From: a virus
Direction: 5' to 3' (one strand)
Length of the DNA: 45,962 bases
IMG/VR virus record: IMGVR_UViG_3300036806_000238
Span: 1 to 45,962 of that record
Shown here piece after piece: positions 39,310 through 45,870 of the stretch; the first letter of the stretch is position 1; every line of letters starts with the position of its first letter. The translations under genes were made by a program, and so were the position numbers. Below the pieces are notes generated by a model, which was not told the DNA's origin, made no database searches, and saw only the letters and a program-made list of their open reading frames with translations.

Positions 39310-39357
39310 GATCAGCAATACACTCCCAGGGTGTATGCCCGTCACTGATCTTTTTTT
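39310..39357 (+). terminator. rightward intrinsic terminator
   Basis: GATCAG ... CTGATC outer stem enclosing ATACAC ... GTGTAT, followed directly by seven T. It faces right inside a leftward gene region, so some rightward transcript should end here. Confidence 0.72.
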
Positions 39358-39870
39358 ATCTCACGTTCGCTACCGTCGTTCACCAGCAACTAGGTTCGTC
39401 TACCTAGCGGCTATGGCATTCCTGCCATAGGTTTCCTTGGGTTGGCACTGTCGTAGCACGGTGTGAGCCGTTTGGGACGTCACTCCCAGAGCATTTAATT
39501 GGGTCTTCGTGGTGCGGGTGAAACTTAGCAAACACTTGGCCTTGCTGTCAACTCCCGTTAGCTTGGCATCTAGTGCCTTGCCTTCTAAGAGCTTCGGTGT
39601 CCGGCTCCGCTTGGTTCGTGCTGGCCTGACATGGAGAACACTAGCCCCCGACCTAGCAGGAAGCTACAACTTTTGTCCGTTTTGTGCTTGGGAATTTATT
39701 GTCCGTTTTGTATCTAGCTTGGTTGGCTACTAGTAGAGCTGCATGGGGCCGTAATGGCCCCTGAGAAGGCCATAGACAGCCTAGGGGCCAAAGTAGGTAC
39801 TAGGACTAGCCGTAGAGCAGCTTTGAAGATCATCTAACTAAATGTCCGTTTTCGCTAAAGCAAATGTCTA
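39358..39870. other. hairpin-rich intergenic DNA with CTAG and TGTCCG motifs
   Basis: No supported gene; a 74-codon rightward frame (39509-39733) looks accidental. Hairpins: CTAGGT...ACCTAG, CTATGGCA-TTCC-TGCCATAG, GGGGCC-GTAAT-GGCCCC. Two identical 13-mers TTGTCCGTTTTGT at 39673 and 39699. Confidence 0.45.
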
Positions 39871-39879
39871 GCAGCAAAA

Positions 39880-39907
39880 AGCAGGCCAGCCAACCGGCTG
39901 GCCTGCT
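39880..39907 (-). terminator. leftward intrinsic terminator
   Basis: 12-bp perfect stem AGCAGGCCAGCC / GGCTGGCCTGCT with an AACC loop; on the leftward strand it is followed by TTTTT. It ends the 39909 gene. Confidence 0.85.
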
Positions 39908-39908
39908 G

Positions 39909-40085
39909 TTAGTCAAGCTGCATGTCACAAATTTCAAGCGAAACGGACTTCTTGGCCCCTGTGATCTCGATCGTGCCAGTGTCCTGCACAATGATCAAAG
40001 TACCATCAGGCAACGTGACCTCTACCTGATCTCCGGCCACGTCATCCATTCGACGCACTCCGGCATAAGTAACAACATTCGCCAT
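39909..40085 (-). CDS. small beta-rich hypothetical protein
   Basis: 58 residues (MANVVTYAGVRRMDDVAGDQ), then VEVTLPDGTLIIVQDTGTIE, with a terminator directly after its stop. Isolated, GC-rich gene at the right edge of the compositional block. Not recognised. Confidence 0.65.
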   Translation of the reverse strand: MANVVTYAGVRRMDDVAGDQVEVTLPDGTLIIVQDTGTIEITGAKKSVSLEICDMQLD

Positions 40086-40401
40086 TTTAGGACATCCTTA
40101 CCTTATCGCCAATATTTCGTAATTCGGACAATTGCTACTCTTCGTCCATAAGCCTTCAAAAACTGCTTTCGGACATCTTTTAGAGAATTCGCCCAAAAAG
40201 CTTTGAATTGTGCTCCCTTGGTTGGTCTGTCGCTAGGTATATCGGTGGAGCAGCACGGACGTTACCAGCTTTTTGGTAACAGCGCGGTAACGAAAATTTC
40301 ATTCCTTTTGTCTGAAATGTCCGATTTGGGTGGTTTGTACGCTTTGTACCAAATGTCGCAAGCATACGGTTTGTCCGTTGTGCCTGTTTTTTCCTTTTTT
40401 T

Positions 40402-40465
40402 GGGGGTTTGGGGGTTTTTGGATTTTTGCCCTTTTTGTCCGGTTTGGTCCGAAACCCCAAACCCC
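40402..40465. repeat. long G/C inverted repeat
   Basis: GGGGGTTTGGGG (left arm, from 40402) and CCCCAAACCCCC (right arm, 40454-40465), about 40 bases apart, with TGTCCGG and an inner GGTTT...AAACC hairpin in the loop. Followed by TTTT on the right. Marks the change from GC-rich to AT-rich sequence. The 40090-40400 stretch before it holds no gene I can support. Confidence 0.6.
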
Positions 40466-40498
40466 CTTTTACGATAGGAGCCACGAATTTATTTAATG

Positions 40499-40517
40499 GC
40501 CCTTTACGAAAGGGCCT
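40499..40517. terminator. hairpin terminator
   Basis: GGCCCTTT-ACG-AAAGGGCC followed rightwards by TTTT. It lies just past the leftward 40529 gene, so it may serve both strands. Confidence 0.6.
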
Positions 40518-40528
40518 TTTCAATTTAT

Positions 40529-40909
40529 TTAATAAAATTCTGCATAAAAAGCAATAAGTGCAGCAATTACTTCAAAGCTTGCTCCGTGGTCATCATTCCA
40601 TTCAGAAGCCTTATAAGAACCTAGTTGTGGATTCAAAGTAGTACAACCATTGATATCTGTAATTCCTGCGAACTCAGCAATATCTAGTGGCATTACATCT
40701 TGACTACCATTGAATTCTGTTTCGAATTCTAAATTAACAATTTCTACATTATAACCTAGATCTCTAGCTACAACACAACCTACACCAAGACAACAATATG
40801 TATCATTGCTAGGGTTATGCAACACTTCTTGTGTTTGTTTAAACCCTTTGTTCAATAGGTAATCAATCCATTGCAAAGCAAATTCACGCTTAATTCTAAA
40901 AGTTTTCAT
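40529..40909 (-). CDS. CCLG-family hypothetical protein
   Basis: 126 residues. MKTFRIKREFALQWIDYLLN, YCCLGVGCVVARDLG, then MPLDIAEFAGITDIN. The CCLGV(x)C block is common in small phage proteins of unknown role; a second member is at 45295-45681, and a truncated copy of the N-terminus lies at 41589-41624. Confidence 0.72.
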   Translation of the reverse strand: MKTFRIKREFALQWIDYLLNKGFKQTQEVLHNPSNDTYCCLGVGCVVARDLGYNVEIVNLEFETEFNGSQDVMPLDIAEFAGITDINGCTTLNPQLGSYKASEWNDDHGASFEVIAALIAFYAEFY

Positions 40910-41102
40910 CCCAATGTCTTTCTACGAATTCTAGCATTTCAACGAAATATGCATCTTTTGATGCAGCATCTCTAATATCTTCTTCACCTGACCATACTAT
41001 GTCATGGTAATAGAGGTCATATATGTCTTTACGATTAGCGTATTCTTTTAATTTAAAGGCATTAAGAAAATCTTGGCCAAAGTGTGTACTATGATACTTC
41101 TT
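40896..41102 (-). pseudogene. N-terminally truncated copy of the 41621 gene
   Basis: Open for 68 codons but with no ATG, GTG or TTG start near its beginning; a stop lies just before it, inside the HIT gene end. KYHSTHFGQDFLNAFKLKEY ... RKDIYDLYYHDIVW ... MLEFVERHW lines up with YRKDILDRYYAQNVW ... MLNFIESNW of 41621-41851. Its end overlaps the ATG of the CCLG gene as in the intact copy. Confidence 0.6.
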
Positions 41103-41568
41103 TTAGGTACTTTCTGAGCCTAGAGGCGTAAGGTTTGCGTTCTTTTGGACTAACAAACCTCTTATTATCATGATTCTGATACAATTTATCTTCTTTGTAT
41201 CGAGGATATACATGCACATGGAAATGCCATACATCCTGATTACCGGCAGGTTCATTATGCTGACGTGTTGACGTTCCCGTACAACCATCGTATGTTTGTC
41301 GTATAGCAGTTGCTATTTTCTTGACGGTTTTATAGACCTCTATCAGTGATGACTCTGGAATTGTATACAGATTCTCATAATGATGATTCGGTATGACAAT
41401 GGCATGACCCGGATTATTCACCCACCATTTTGGTGCTATAAAAGCAGTAACATTTTCGTCCTGATATATGATATCACCGTTTTGTTTGTATTCCGTTTCA
41501 TGACCACTTAGCCAGTCACAGAAGGGACAAAGATAGTCTTTGGGTTCGTGATTGATAAGGTCTCTTTT
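41089..41568 (-). CDS. HIT-family hydrolase/transferase, start codon lost or unusual
   Basis: The C-terminal 110 residues begin at GTG 41421, but the family N-terminus is plainly encoded upstream without a normal start: YLCPFCDWLSGHE (zinc CxxC), GDIIYQDENVTAF, APKWWVNNPGHAIVIPNHHY. The active site is WHFHVHVYP (His-x-His-x-His). An ATC at 41556, five bases after AAAGAG, could start translation; otherwise the gene is truncated. HIT proteins cleave nucleoside phosphoramidates or dinucleoside polyphosphates. Confidence 0.75.
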   Translation of the reverse strand, partial: KRDLINHEPKDYLCPFCDWLSGHETEYKQNGDIIYQDENVTAFIAPKWWVNNPGHAIVIPNHHYENLYTIPESSLIEVYKTVKKIATAIRQTYDGCTGTSTRQHNEPAGNQDVWHFHVHVYPRYKEDKLYQNHDNKRFVSPKERKPYASRLRKYLKEVS

Positions 41569-41588
41569 CTAACAAGTTTCCGTTTTCT

Positions 41589-41624
41589 CTAAGCAAATCC
41601 AAGCTTAATTCTAAATGTTTTCAT
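41589..41624 (-). pseudogene. remnant of a CCLG-family gene start
   Basis: ATG AAA ACA TTT AGA ATT AAG: MKTFRIKLGFA then stop. The first seven residues match the intact gene at 40909 (MKTFRIKREFAL) and the ATG overlaps the upstream stop exactly as there. It marks the breakpoint of the HIT-gene insertion. Confidence 0.6.
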
Positions 41625-41851
41625 TTCCAGTTGCTTTCTATGAAATTGAGCATTGGGTTAAAAAGGTAATCTTTAAAGAATGGATCTTTAACTCCTTCAG
41701 AAGTATCTGCCCATACATTTTGGGCATAATATCTGTCTAAAATGTCTTTACGATACTTCCTGCAAATATTTACTAGTGCCTGGCCTTTTCTTTGTTGTGG
41801 GTTCTGCCTATTGTAGTTTAATACAATAAAGAAAAATTCATCAAAAGTCAT
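41621..41851 (-). CDS. small helical hypothetical protein
   Basis: 76 residues from ATG 41851 (ATGA overlap with the RPF gene). MTFDEFFFIVLNYNRQNPQQ, YRKDILDRYYAQNVW, FNPMLNFIESNWK. A truncated paralogue lies at 40896-41102. Not recognised. Confidence 0.65.
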   Translation of the reverse strand: MTFDEFFFIVLNYNRQNPQQRKGQALVNICRKYRKDILDRYYAQNVWADTSEGVKDPFFKDYLFNPMLNFIESNWK

Positions 41852-42423
41852 TTGTAAGCTGCCCAACCGCATTGCCATGGTTCAAAACCTCGTGTTCTAT
41901 ATGCATTGTCAGCTACAGCAATTTGCTGCATTTCTGTTGCTAGGTCTGGTCTAGCAGCATAAGCTAATCCACCATTACCTCGCCAAAAAGCCATATTTTC
42001 TTGTAGACCACCGTAATAACCGTTTCCAGTATTAATGTTCCAACGGTTACCAGATTCGCATTGAGCTATTTTCTGCCACGTTGCTACACTGGGATAGTTT
42101 CCACTTAATATTGGGCCACTGTTCATAATTGGTGTCTTGGCAATTCTAGGTGCTTTACGAACAGGAGCCGGTAATTTATTTGCCAAGGAGGGTGGCACAA
42201 TTTTTACAATTACAGGAGTAATTATGTCAGGAATTCCTTTATCCATTTTTGCTACAAAACTTTTTTGAAAAACAAACGGCTTTACTGTTTGAATTGCTAC
42301 TAGGTGTCGTGGTTGTTGTTGAATTGTTGTACTAGCAATTGCTACGCTAGCTGGACCAAAACTTAATCCTAATGTCAAACCAATTACCAAAAGCACTTTT
42401 AAGGTCTTTCTAAAATTAGTCAT
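41848..42423 (-). CDS. secreted RPF-domain (transglycosylase-like) protein
   Basis: 191 residues. N-terminal signal peptide (LLVIGLTLGLSFGPASVA IA up to ~30), a Pro/Lys linker, then the RPF core (~110-190): WQKIAQCESGNRWNINTGNG with the catalytic Glu, YYGGLQ, GLAYAARPDLAT, QQIAVADNAY, WQCGWAAYK. RPF domains cleave peptidoglycan and are characteristic of actinobacteria. Could aid wall opening, release or waking of dormant hosts; it is far from the main lysis cassette. Confidence 0.88.
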   Translation of the reverse strand: MTNFRKTLKVLLVIGLTLGLSFGPASVAIASTTIQQQPRHLVAIQTVKPFVFQKSFVAKMDKGIPDIITPVIVKIVPPSLANKLPAPVRKAPRIAKTPIMNSGPILSGNYPSVATWQKIAQCESGNRWNINTGNGYYGGLQENMAFWRGNGGLAYAARPDLATEMQQIAVADNAYRTRGFEPWQCGWAAYK

Positions 42424-42463
42424 GCGAACAAGTGTACCAGATCACACTTTGCTACGCAATAAA

Positions 42464-42673
42464 CTACTCTACGTCATCAAACCAAGCAGCTTCAAAAGCA
42501 TAATTAGTATTCACTTCAATCTTCTTTGTATCTAGTAGATAATGCATTGTGAAACTAGGGTCAGCGTTAATAATTTCTTTAAGTGCAGCTTGCATTCTAT
42601 CTACAGAATCAAAAACTCCAATAAAAACTGATTCGTTAATAGCATAAGCCCATGCAACATGTAATTCAGACAT
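42464..42673 (-). CDS. small hypothetical protein
   Basis: 69 residues (MSELHVAWAYAINESVFIGV), alpha/beta, acidic, GGAG upstream. The WAYAIN-FIGVFDS strand pair followed by a helix resembles several short phage proteins. Not recognised. Confidence 0.62.
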   Translation of the reverse strand: MSELHVAWAYAINESVFIGVFDSVDRMQAALKEIINADPSFTMHYLLDTKKIEVNTNYAFEAAWFDDVE

Positions 42674-42757
42674 TATCTAGTTCTCCAATGTGTTGTACGT
42701 AAATTAGCTAGGGTCACCTCTAGTAAAATTGTTGGTCAAATTCAACAAGTCAACAAA

Positions 42758-42784
42758 TAAACCGTAGGCTATACCTACGGTTTA
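42758..42784. terminator. hairpin terminator
   Basis: 11-bp stem TAAACCGTAGG / CCTACGGTTTA with a CTATA loop; leftwards it is followed by TTTGTTG. It lies 23 bases past the 42807 gene. Confidence 0.75.
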
Positions 42785-42806
42785 TCAGCATATACTTTCA
42801 TAAAAA

Positions 42807-42947
42807 TTAGGGAAGGCGCTTACGTGCAACTCCGAAGATGCCAGCAGCGACATAACATATAATTCCAATTACAATTGCACCATTTATAATATCTAATGTG
42901 CCAAAAACCATTAATGCCAAAGCCAATAATGTAGTAAAAATTTTCAT
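42807..42947 (-). CDS. 46-residue two-span membrane protein
   Basis: MKIFTTLLALALMVFGTLDI then INGAIVIGIICYVAAGIFGV and a basic tail. ATGA overlap with the upstream gene. Holin-like in size, but the early-type location argues against lysis. Confidence 0.62.
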   Translation of the reverse strand: MKIFTTLLALALMVFGTLDIINGAIVIGIICYVAAGIFGVARKRLP

Positions 42948-43132
42948 AATTTATTTGCTATCCTGTCAGCTTGCTGACGCTTCCTCCATGTCTTTGCCTT
43001 TGAACGATCCTTTGTCCACTTACCACTACCTTGATAATATTCGTAGGAGTTTTTCTTTTTGATTTCGTGTACGCCAGCCATATTCATAATGACGTCTACA
43101 TTTGCGTGCTTGACATAATCACTACTAGCCAT
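42944..43132 (-). CDS. small basic protein
   Basis: 62 residues from ATG 43132 (GAAGGG upstream). MASSDYVKHANVDVIMNMAG, then a Lys-rich tail (KWTKDRSKAKTWRKRQQ). Driven by the promoter at 43153-43182. Confidence 0.65.
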   Translation of the reverse strand: MASSDYVKHANVDVIMNMAGVHEIKKKNSYEYYQGSGKWTKDRSKAKTWRKRQQADRIANKL

Positions 43133-43152
43133 ATTCTTACCCTTCGTAGGAG

Positions 43153-43182
43153 ATCCTAGCACAAGCAATATTTGCTTGTCAA
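43153..43182 (-). promoter_or_regulatory. promoter with operator-like palindrome in its spacer
   Basis: On the leftward strand TTGACA (43177-43182), 18 bases, TAGGAT (43153-43158). CAAGCAA-TAT-TTGCTTG (43162-43178) fills the spacer, a likely repressor site. Confidence 0.65.
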
Positions 43183-43194
43183 GACCTATTTAAA

Positions 43195-43223
43195 TTATAA
43201 AAGGGCCACCCGGCCCTTTTATA
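43195..43223. terminator. bidirectional hairpin terminator
   Basis: Stem TTATAAAAGGGCC / GGCCCTTTTATAA with an ACCC loop just past the 43235 gene. T-rich flanks on both sides. Confidence 0.8.
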
Positions 43224-43234
43224 ATACGAAAAAC

Positions 43235-43417
43235 TTATCTAACGCCAGCGTTAATATTTCCATACATTTTAGCGTCTCTAGTAGCAACATTATCTACAGT
43301 AATACCGTTGTTATGAGCCGCACTGTAGGTTACTTCATTATTTCTTTGTTGTAAGCTTTTAAGCATTTGAACTTCTACTGGCTGTAGACCAGTGTCAGTA
43401 AGTGTATAAGTAGCCAT
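43235..43417 (-). CDS. small hypothetical protein from a strong promoter
   Basis: 60 residues (MATYTLTDTGLQPVEVQMLK). Bounded by a near-consensus promoter and a strong terminator, so it is a single-gene transcript. Could be a highly expressed early or decoration protein; not recognised. Confidence 0.65.
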   Translation of the reverse strand: MATYTLTDTGLQPVEVQMLKSLQQRNNEVTYSAAHNNGITVDNVATRDAKMYGNINAGVR

Positions 43418-43463
43418 TAATATAATTCACATCCTTCCTTGGTACCAATGGAATTCCATGCTA

Positions 43464-43492
43464 ATTATATTATGCTACTACTTATTTGTCAA
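43464..43492 (-). promoter_or_regulatory. near-consensus sigma70 promoter
   Basis: On the leftward strand TTGACA (43487-43492), 17 bases, TATAAT (43464-43469): both hexamers are perfect. A leader of about 40 bases with AAGGAAGGA follows before ATG 43417. Confidence 0.85.
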
Positions 43493-43734
43493 AGCTCAAA
43501 AAGCTGTTTGATTGCTAATTGACCCGCTTTAATAGTTTCGTCATCCTGAATTTCCTGGTATACATTACGAAGGGACATTAACAATTCAGTTGGATTGCCA
43601 CTATAATGTGGTACATCAATAAAATATTGTTTAAGGGCAACCTTGCCTTTGCCTTCATAAAAGACCGTAAGCATCAAACGTAGTGTATTATTTCCCCAAT
43701 CCCAAACATCTACAGTCAAGTAATTATTCGGCAT
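43489..43734 (-). CDS. hypothetical protein
   Basis: 81 residues from ATG 43734 (AGAAAGA upstream; a start nine codons earlier is possible). MPNNYLTVDVWDWGNNTLRL, then a C-terminal helix. The -35 of the next promoter overlaps its stop. Not recognised. Confidence 0.6.
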   Translation of the reverse strand: MPNNYLTVDVWDWGNNTLRLMLTVFYEGKGKVALKQYFIDVPHYSGNPTELLMSLRNVYQEIQDDETIKAGQLAIKQLFEL

Positions 43735-43742
43735 GGATCTTT

Positions 43743-44216
43743 CTAGGTGCAAGATAAGCATAATTCAGCTTCCAATACATTTACTGCTTGTGAAGTAAGC
43801 CGCCAGGTTTTTTCTCGGGGCGACAAAGAGGCATGTTCAATAACCTTTTTAACTATGGCATATTTCGGATCTACCTGTACCGATACAACAAATTCATTTC
43901 GTTTTACAGCTATAACTTTTCCAATAGGGAGGTAATCACCCATCCCAATAGCTTCAATTGAAATATAGTCAAATACGTCAGATGGAAATTCAAAAGGCTG
44001 CAACCAAGAATAATAATCACGATCCTTTTTCTGGTTACATTTAGCACATAATACTGCAATATTGTCAGCATGACTGCCACCACCCATAAATCTAGGAATA
44101 ATATGGTCTCGTGTTAAATTATTCCTAGATCCACAGATTTGACATTGAATTAAACGGTGCTTAAATAGCCAAGCTAATATCTGTGACCATTGTGCTCTAG
44201 TCCTATAATCTCCCAT
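43743..44216 (-). CDS. HNH endonuclease
   Basis: 157 residues from ATG 44216 (TGATG overlap). CQICGSRNNLTRDHIIPRFM, GGGSHADNIAVLCAKCNQKK: a treble-clef HNH with CxxC pairs and the catalytic DH. C-terminal ~90 residues are an extra domain. Could be a mobile nuclease or, with the RNA ligase, part of a nucleic-acid processing pair. Confidence 0.85.
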   Translation of the reverse strand: MGDYRTRAQWSQILAWLFKHRLIQCQICGSRNNLTRDHIIPRFMGGGSHADNIAVLCAKCNQKKDRDYYSWLQPFEFPSDVFDYISIEAIGMGDYLPIGKVIAVKRNEFVVSVQVDPKYAIVKKVIEHASLSPREKTWRLTSQAVNVLEAELCLSCT

Positions 44217-44734
44217 CAAATGTTTCCTTTTTGCTTGGAAACCCCCGAACAAAAGGCTTTTTTCAATGTCTTGTCAGCTTTCCAGTAAATGACAACTCCT
44301 TCGGGTGGAGCATCATAGACGGAACTACCAAAACTTTCTAATAGCTTTAGCTGTTCGGCCACAAGACCTTCATAGTAGCGACCATAGTACATAATAGGAA
44401 CACAGTCCAAACCAAAATCAGTTTCTACGCCCGACCAACGTTCAGTATTAAATAGAAAGAATTTAGGCCGCTTGAGACCTTTAGTGACATATTCACCGTA
44501 GTGGTGGCCAGGACCAAGGATATCATAGATGGCATACATATTATGTGCAACCCATGCTGCAAAGCCTTGGTGGTCGTCGTCAACTGTGATCAGTCTATTA
44601 CGACTTTGTGCACCGATATTAAATCCAGTTTCGGCAGAATCAATAATAATAGCCATTGAACTACCATCTAATTTTTCGGTAATAACTACATCACTTAGCA
44701 GCCGGGTCGTTTTGCCCCACGCCTTAAATTCCAT
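44216..44734 (-). CDS. RNA ligase (Rnl2-like nucleotidyltransferase)
   Basis: 172 residues. Motif I TEKLDGSSMAI (Lys adenylated), GAQSRNRLI, motif III GEYVTKGL, motif IV EGVVIYW, and a late KADKTLKK. A compact ligase lacking a large C-terminal domain. Probably seals RNA breaks, such as host tRNA cleavage made in defence. TAATG overlap with the upstream gene. Confidence 0.82.
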   Translation of the reverse strand: MEFKAWGKTTRLLSDVVITEKLDGSSMAIIIDSAETGFNIGAQSRNRLITVDDDHQGFAAWVAHNMYAIYDILGPGHHYGEYVTKGLKRPKFFLFNTERWSGVETDFGLDCVPIMYYGRYYEGLVAEQLKLLESFGSSVYDAPPEGVVIYWKADKTLKKAFCSGVSKQKGNI

Positions 44735-45018
44735 TACGACAATCCAATTCTTTTCATTTCATCAAGGTCTATATCAATATACACGATTTTCTCGTCTATA
44801 TAAATTTCTTCTAGAGTAATATTGTAGTGCTGCAACAATAGATCGCGCATCTTACTATCTTCTTCTAGTACAGAAATCCAAAAAGGCACTGCCGCCTGAT
44901 CTTCAGGTATAGTAGAACTAGAAAATTCTTTTAACGTTCTCATGTCTTCTGTGATAGCTTGATTGAGTGCGTCTAAGATCCACTTTAAAGCATACCATTC
45001 TGGTGATTCAGGATTCAT
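44734..45018 (-). CDS. acidic hypothetical protein
   Basis: 94 residues (MNPESPEWYALKWILDALNQ), helical with an acidic beta tail (IYIDEKIVYIDIDLDEM). Overlaps both neighbours. Not recognised. Confidence 0.65.
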   Translation of the reverse strand: MNPESPEWYALKWILDALNQAITEDMRTLKEFSSSTIPEDQAAVPFWISVLEEDSKMRDLLLQHYNITLEEIYIDEKIVYIDIDLDEMKRIGLS

Positions 45019-45295
45019 CTTCTAGCTCCGGAAATTCTCCATTATCAAACCTATGAACAAACTCTCTCACTGTTAAAGGCATAATAAACTGCTCAACAGC
45101 CATGGGAAGGAAGCTACTAACAGAATAGTTGCCAACACTAATATGGTTATCGTCTAGCTTCATTTCTAGATACCTTGCTAAAGGACAAAGACAAGGATCA
45201 TCCTTTGTTCCTTTAATACCAAGGTCTTCAAATAGATTAGCTATTTCTTCTACACTTAAATTTTCAAGCTCTTGTAGAACAATAGAAATTGACAT
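45008..45295 (-). CDS. acidic hypothetical protein
   Basis: 95 residues. EIANLFEDLGIKGTKDDPCL then CPLARYLEMKL. The CLCPLARYL block recurs in small actinophage proteins. TGATG overlap upstream. Unknown role. Confidence 0.68.
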   Translation of the reverse strand: MSISIVLQELENLSVEEIANLFEDLGIKGTKDDPCLCPLARYLEMKLDDNHISVGNYSVSSFLPMAVEQFIMPLTVREFVHRFDNGEFPELEDES

Positions 45296-45681
45296 CAGTC
45301 TTCCACCTCGAAAAAATATTCTAGCATGTCGGCAATTTGTTCAAATGTAAGTTTTGCATTGTCGTTCAGCATAGCTAGATCGTAGCCTAATGAAACATTA
45401 TGTTCTGAACCGCGCCACGCTGGCATATTAAAATTCATGAAACAAGAAGAAACACCAAGTCTTTCAATAAGGTTGGGTGGCAATGCTGCTGAAACACCAT
45501 TATAGTATGCACAAAAATCTTTTTTCAAAATTCTTGTTTCTGGAATGAAAGTATCGCAAATAACTCCCAGACAACAAAAATAACTTACTCCATTAATAAT
45601 TCTTTCGAGCCGGTCCTCGCCTTGTTTATATTCATTTGACCTAAGCGCAGCACAAATACGGTCTCTGTCAGCACGTAGCAT
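45295..45681 (-). CDS. CCLG-family hypothetical protein, second member
   Basis: 128 residues from ATG 45681. MLRADRDRICAALRSNEYKQ, FCCLGVICDTF, LPPNLIERLGV, AMLNDNAKLTFEQIADMLEY. The (x)A(x)LRS.(E/K)Y.QG...CCLGV.CD layout is the standard form of this phage family. Related to 40529-40909. Confidence 0.72.
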   Translation of the reverse strand: MLRADRDRICAALRSNEYKQGEDRLERIINGVSYFCCLGVICDTFIPETRILKKDFCAYYNGVSAALPPNLIERLGVSSCFMNFNMPAWRGSEHNVSLGYDLAMLNDNAKLTFEQIADMLEYFFEVED

Positions 45682-45683
45682 AA

Positions 45684-45869
45684 TTAAACCTGCACATTCT
45701 TGTAGAGCCACCACATGGCTTCTTGTTCAAATTCTTGCTGGCTACCAATAGTAGGAAGTCCAGTAGGACTCAGCGTACTAAAGCGTGCATATTCTTTTTC
45801 ATCGACAGTAACAATGCAAATTCCATTGGAAAGCTCGAAATAAAATCCATCAATAGTAGTTTCAAACAT
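45684..45869 (-). CDS. small acidic hypothetical protein
   Basis: 61 residues (MFETTIDGFYFELSNGICIV), a beta domain followed by a helix (QQEFEQEAMWWLYKNV). GGGGAGAA upstream. Not recognised. Confidence 0.62.
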   Translation of the reverse strand: MFETTIDGFYFELSNGICIVTVDEKEYARFSTLSPTGLPTIGSQQEFEQEAMWWLYKNVQV

Positions 45870-45870
45870 G

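Noticed and set aside
39509-39733. 74-codon rightward ORF (MVRVKLSKHLALLSTP)
   Set aside because: Low-complexity, Leu/Ser-rich translation, no ribosome site, lies across repeated motifs and hairpins in a leftward region.
27758-39900. Many long frames on the opposite strand and in other frames of the GC-rich block
   Set aside because: They are shadows: Ser/Arg-rich translations, no ribosome sites, and conflict with continuous, overlapping leftward genes.
40102-40264. Leftward open frame (KAFWANSLKDVRKQFLKAYG)
   Set aside because: No ATG, GTG or TTG except one near its end; rich in the TGTCCG repeat. Treated as intergenic.
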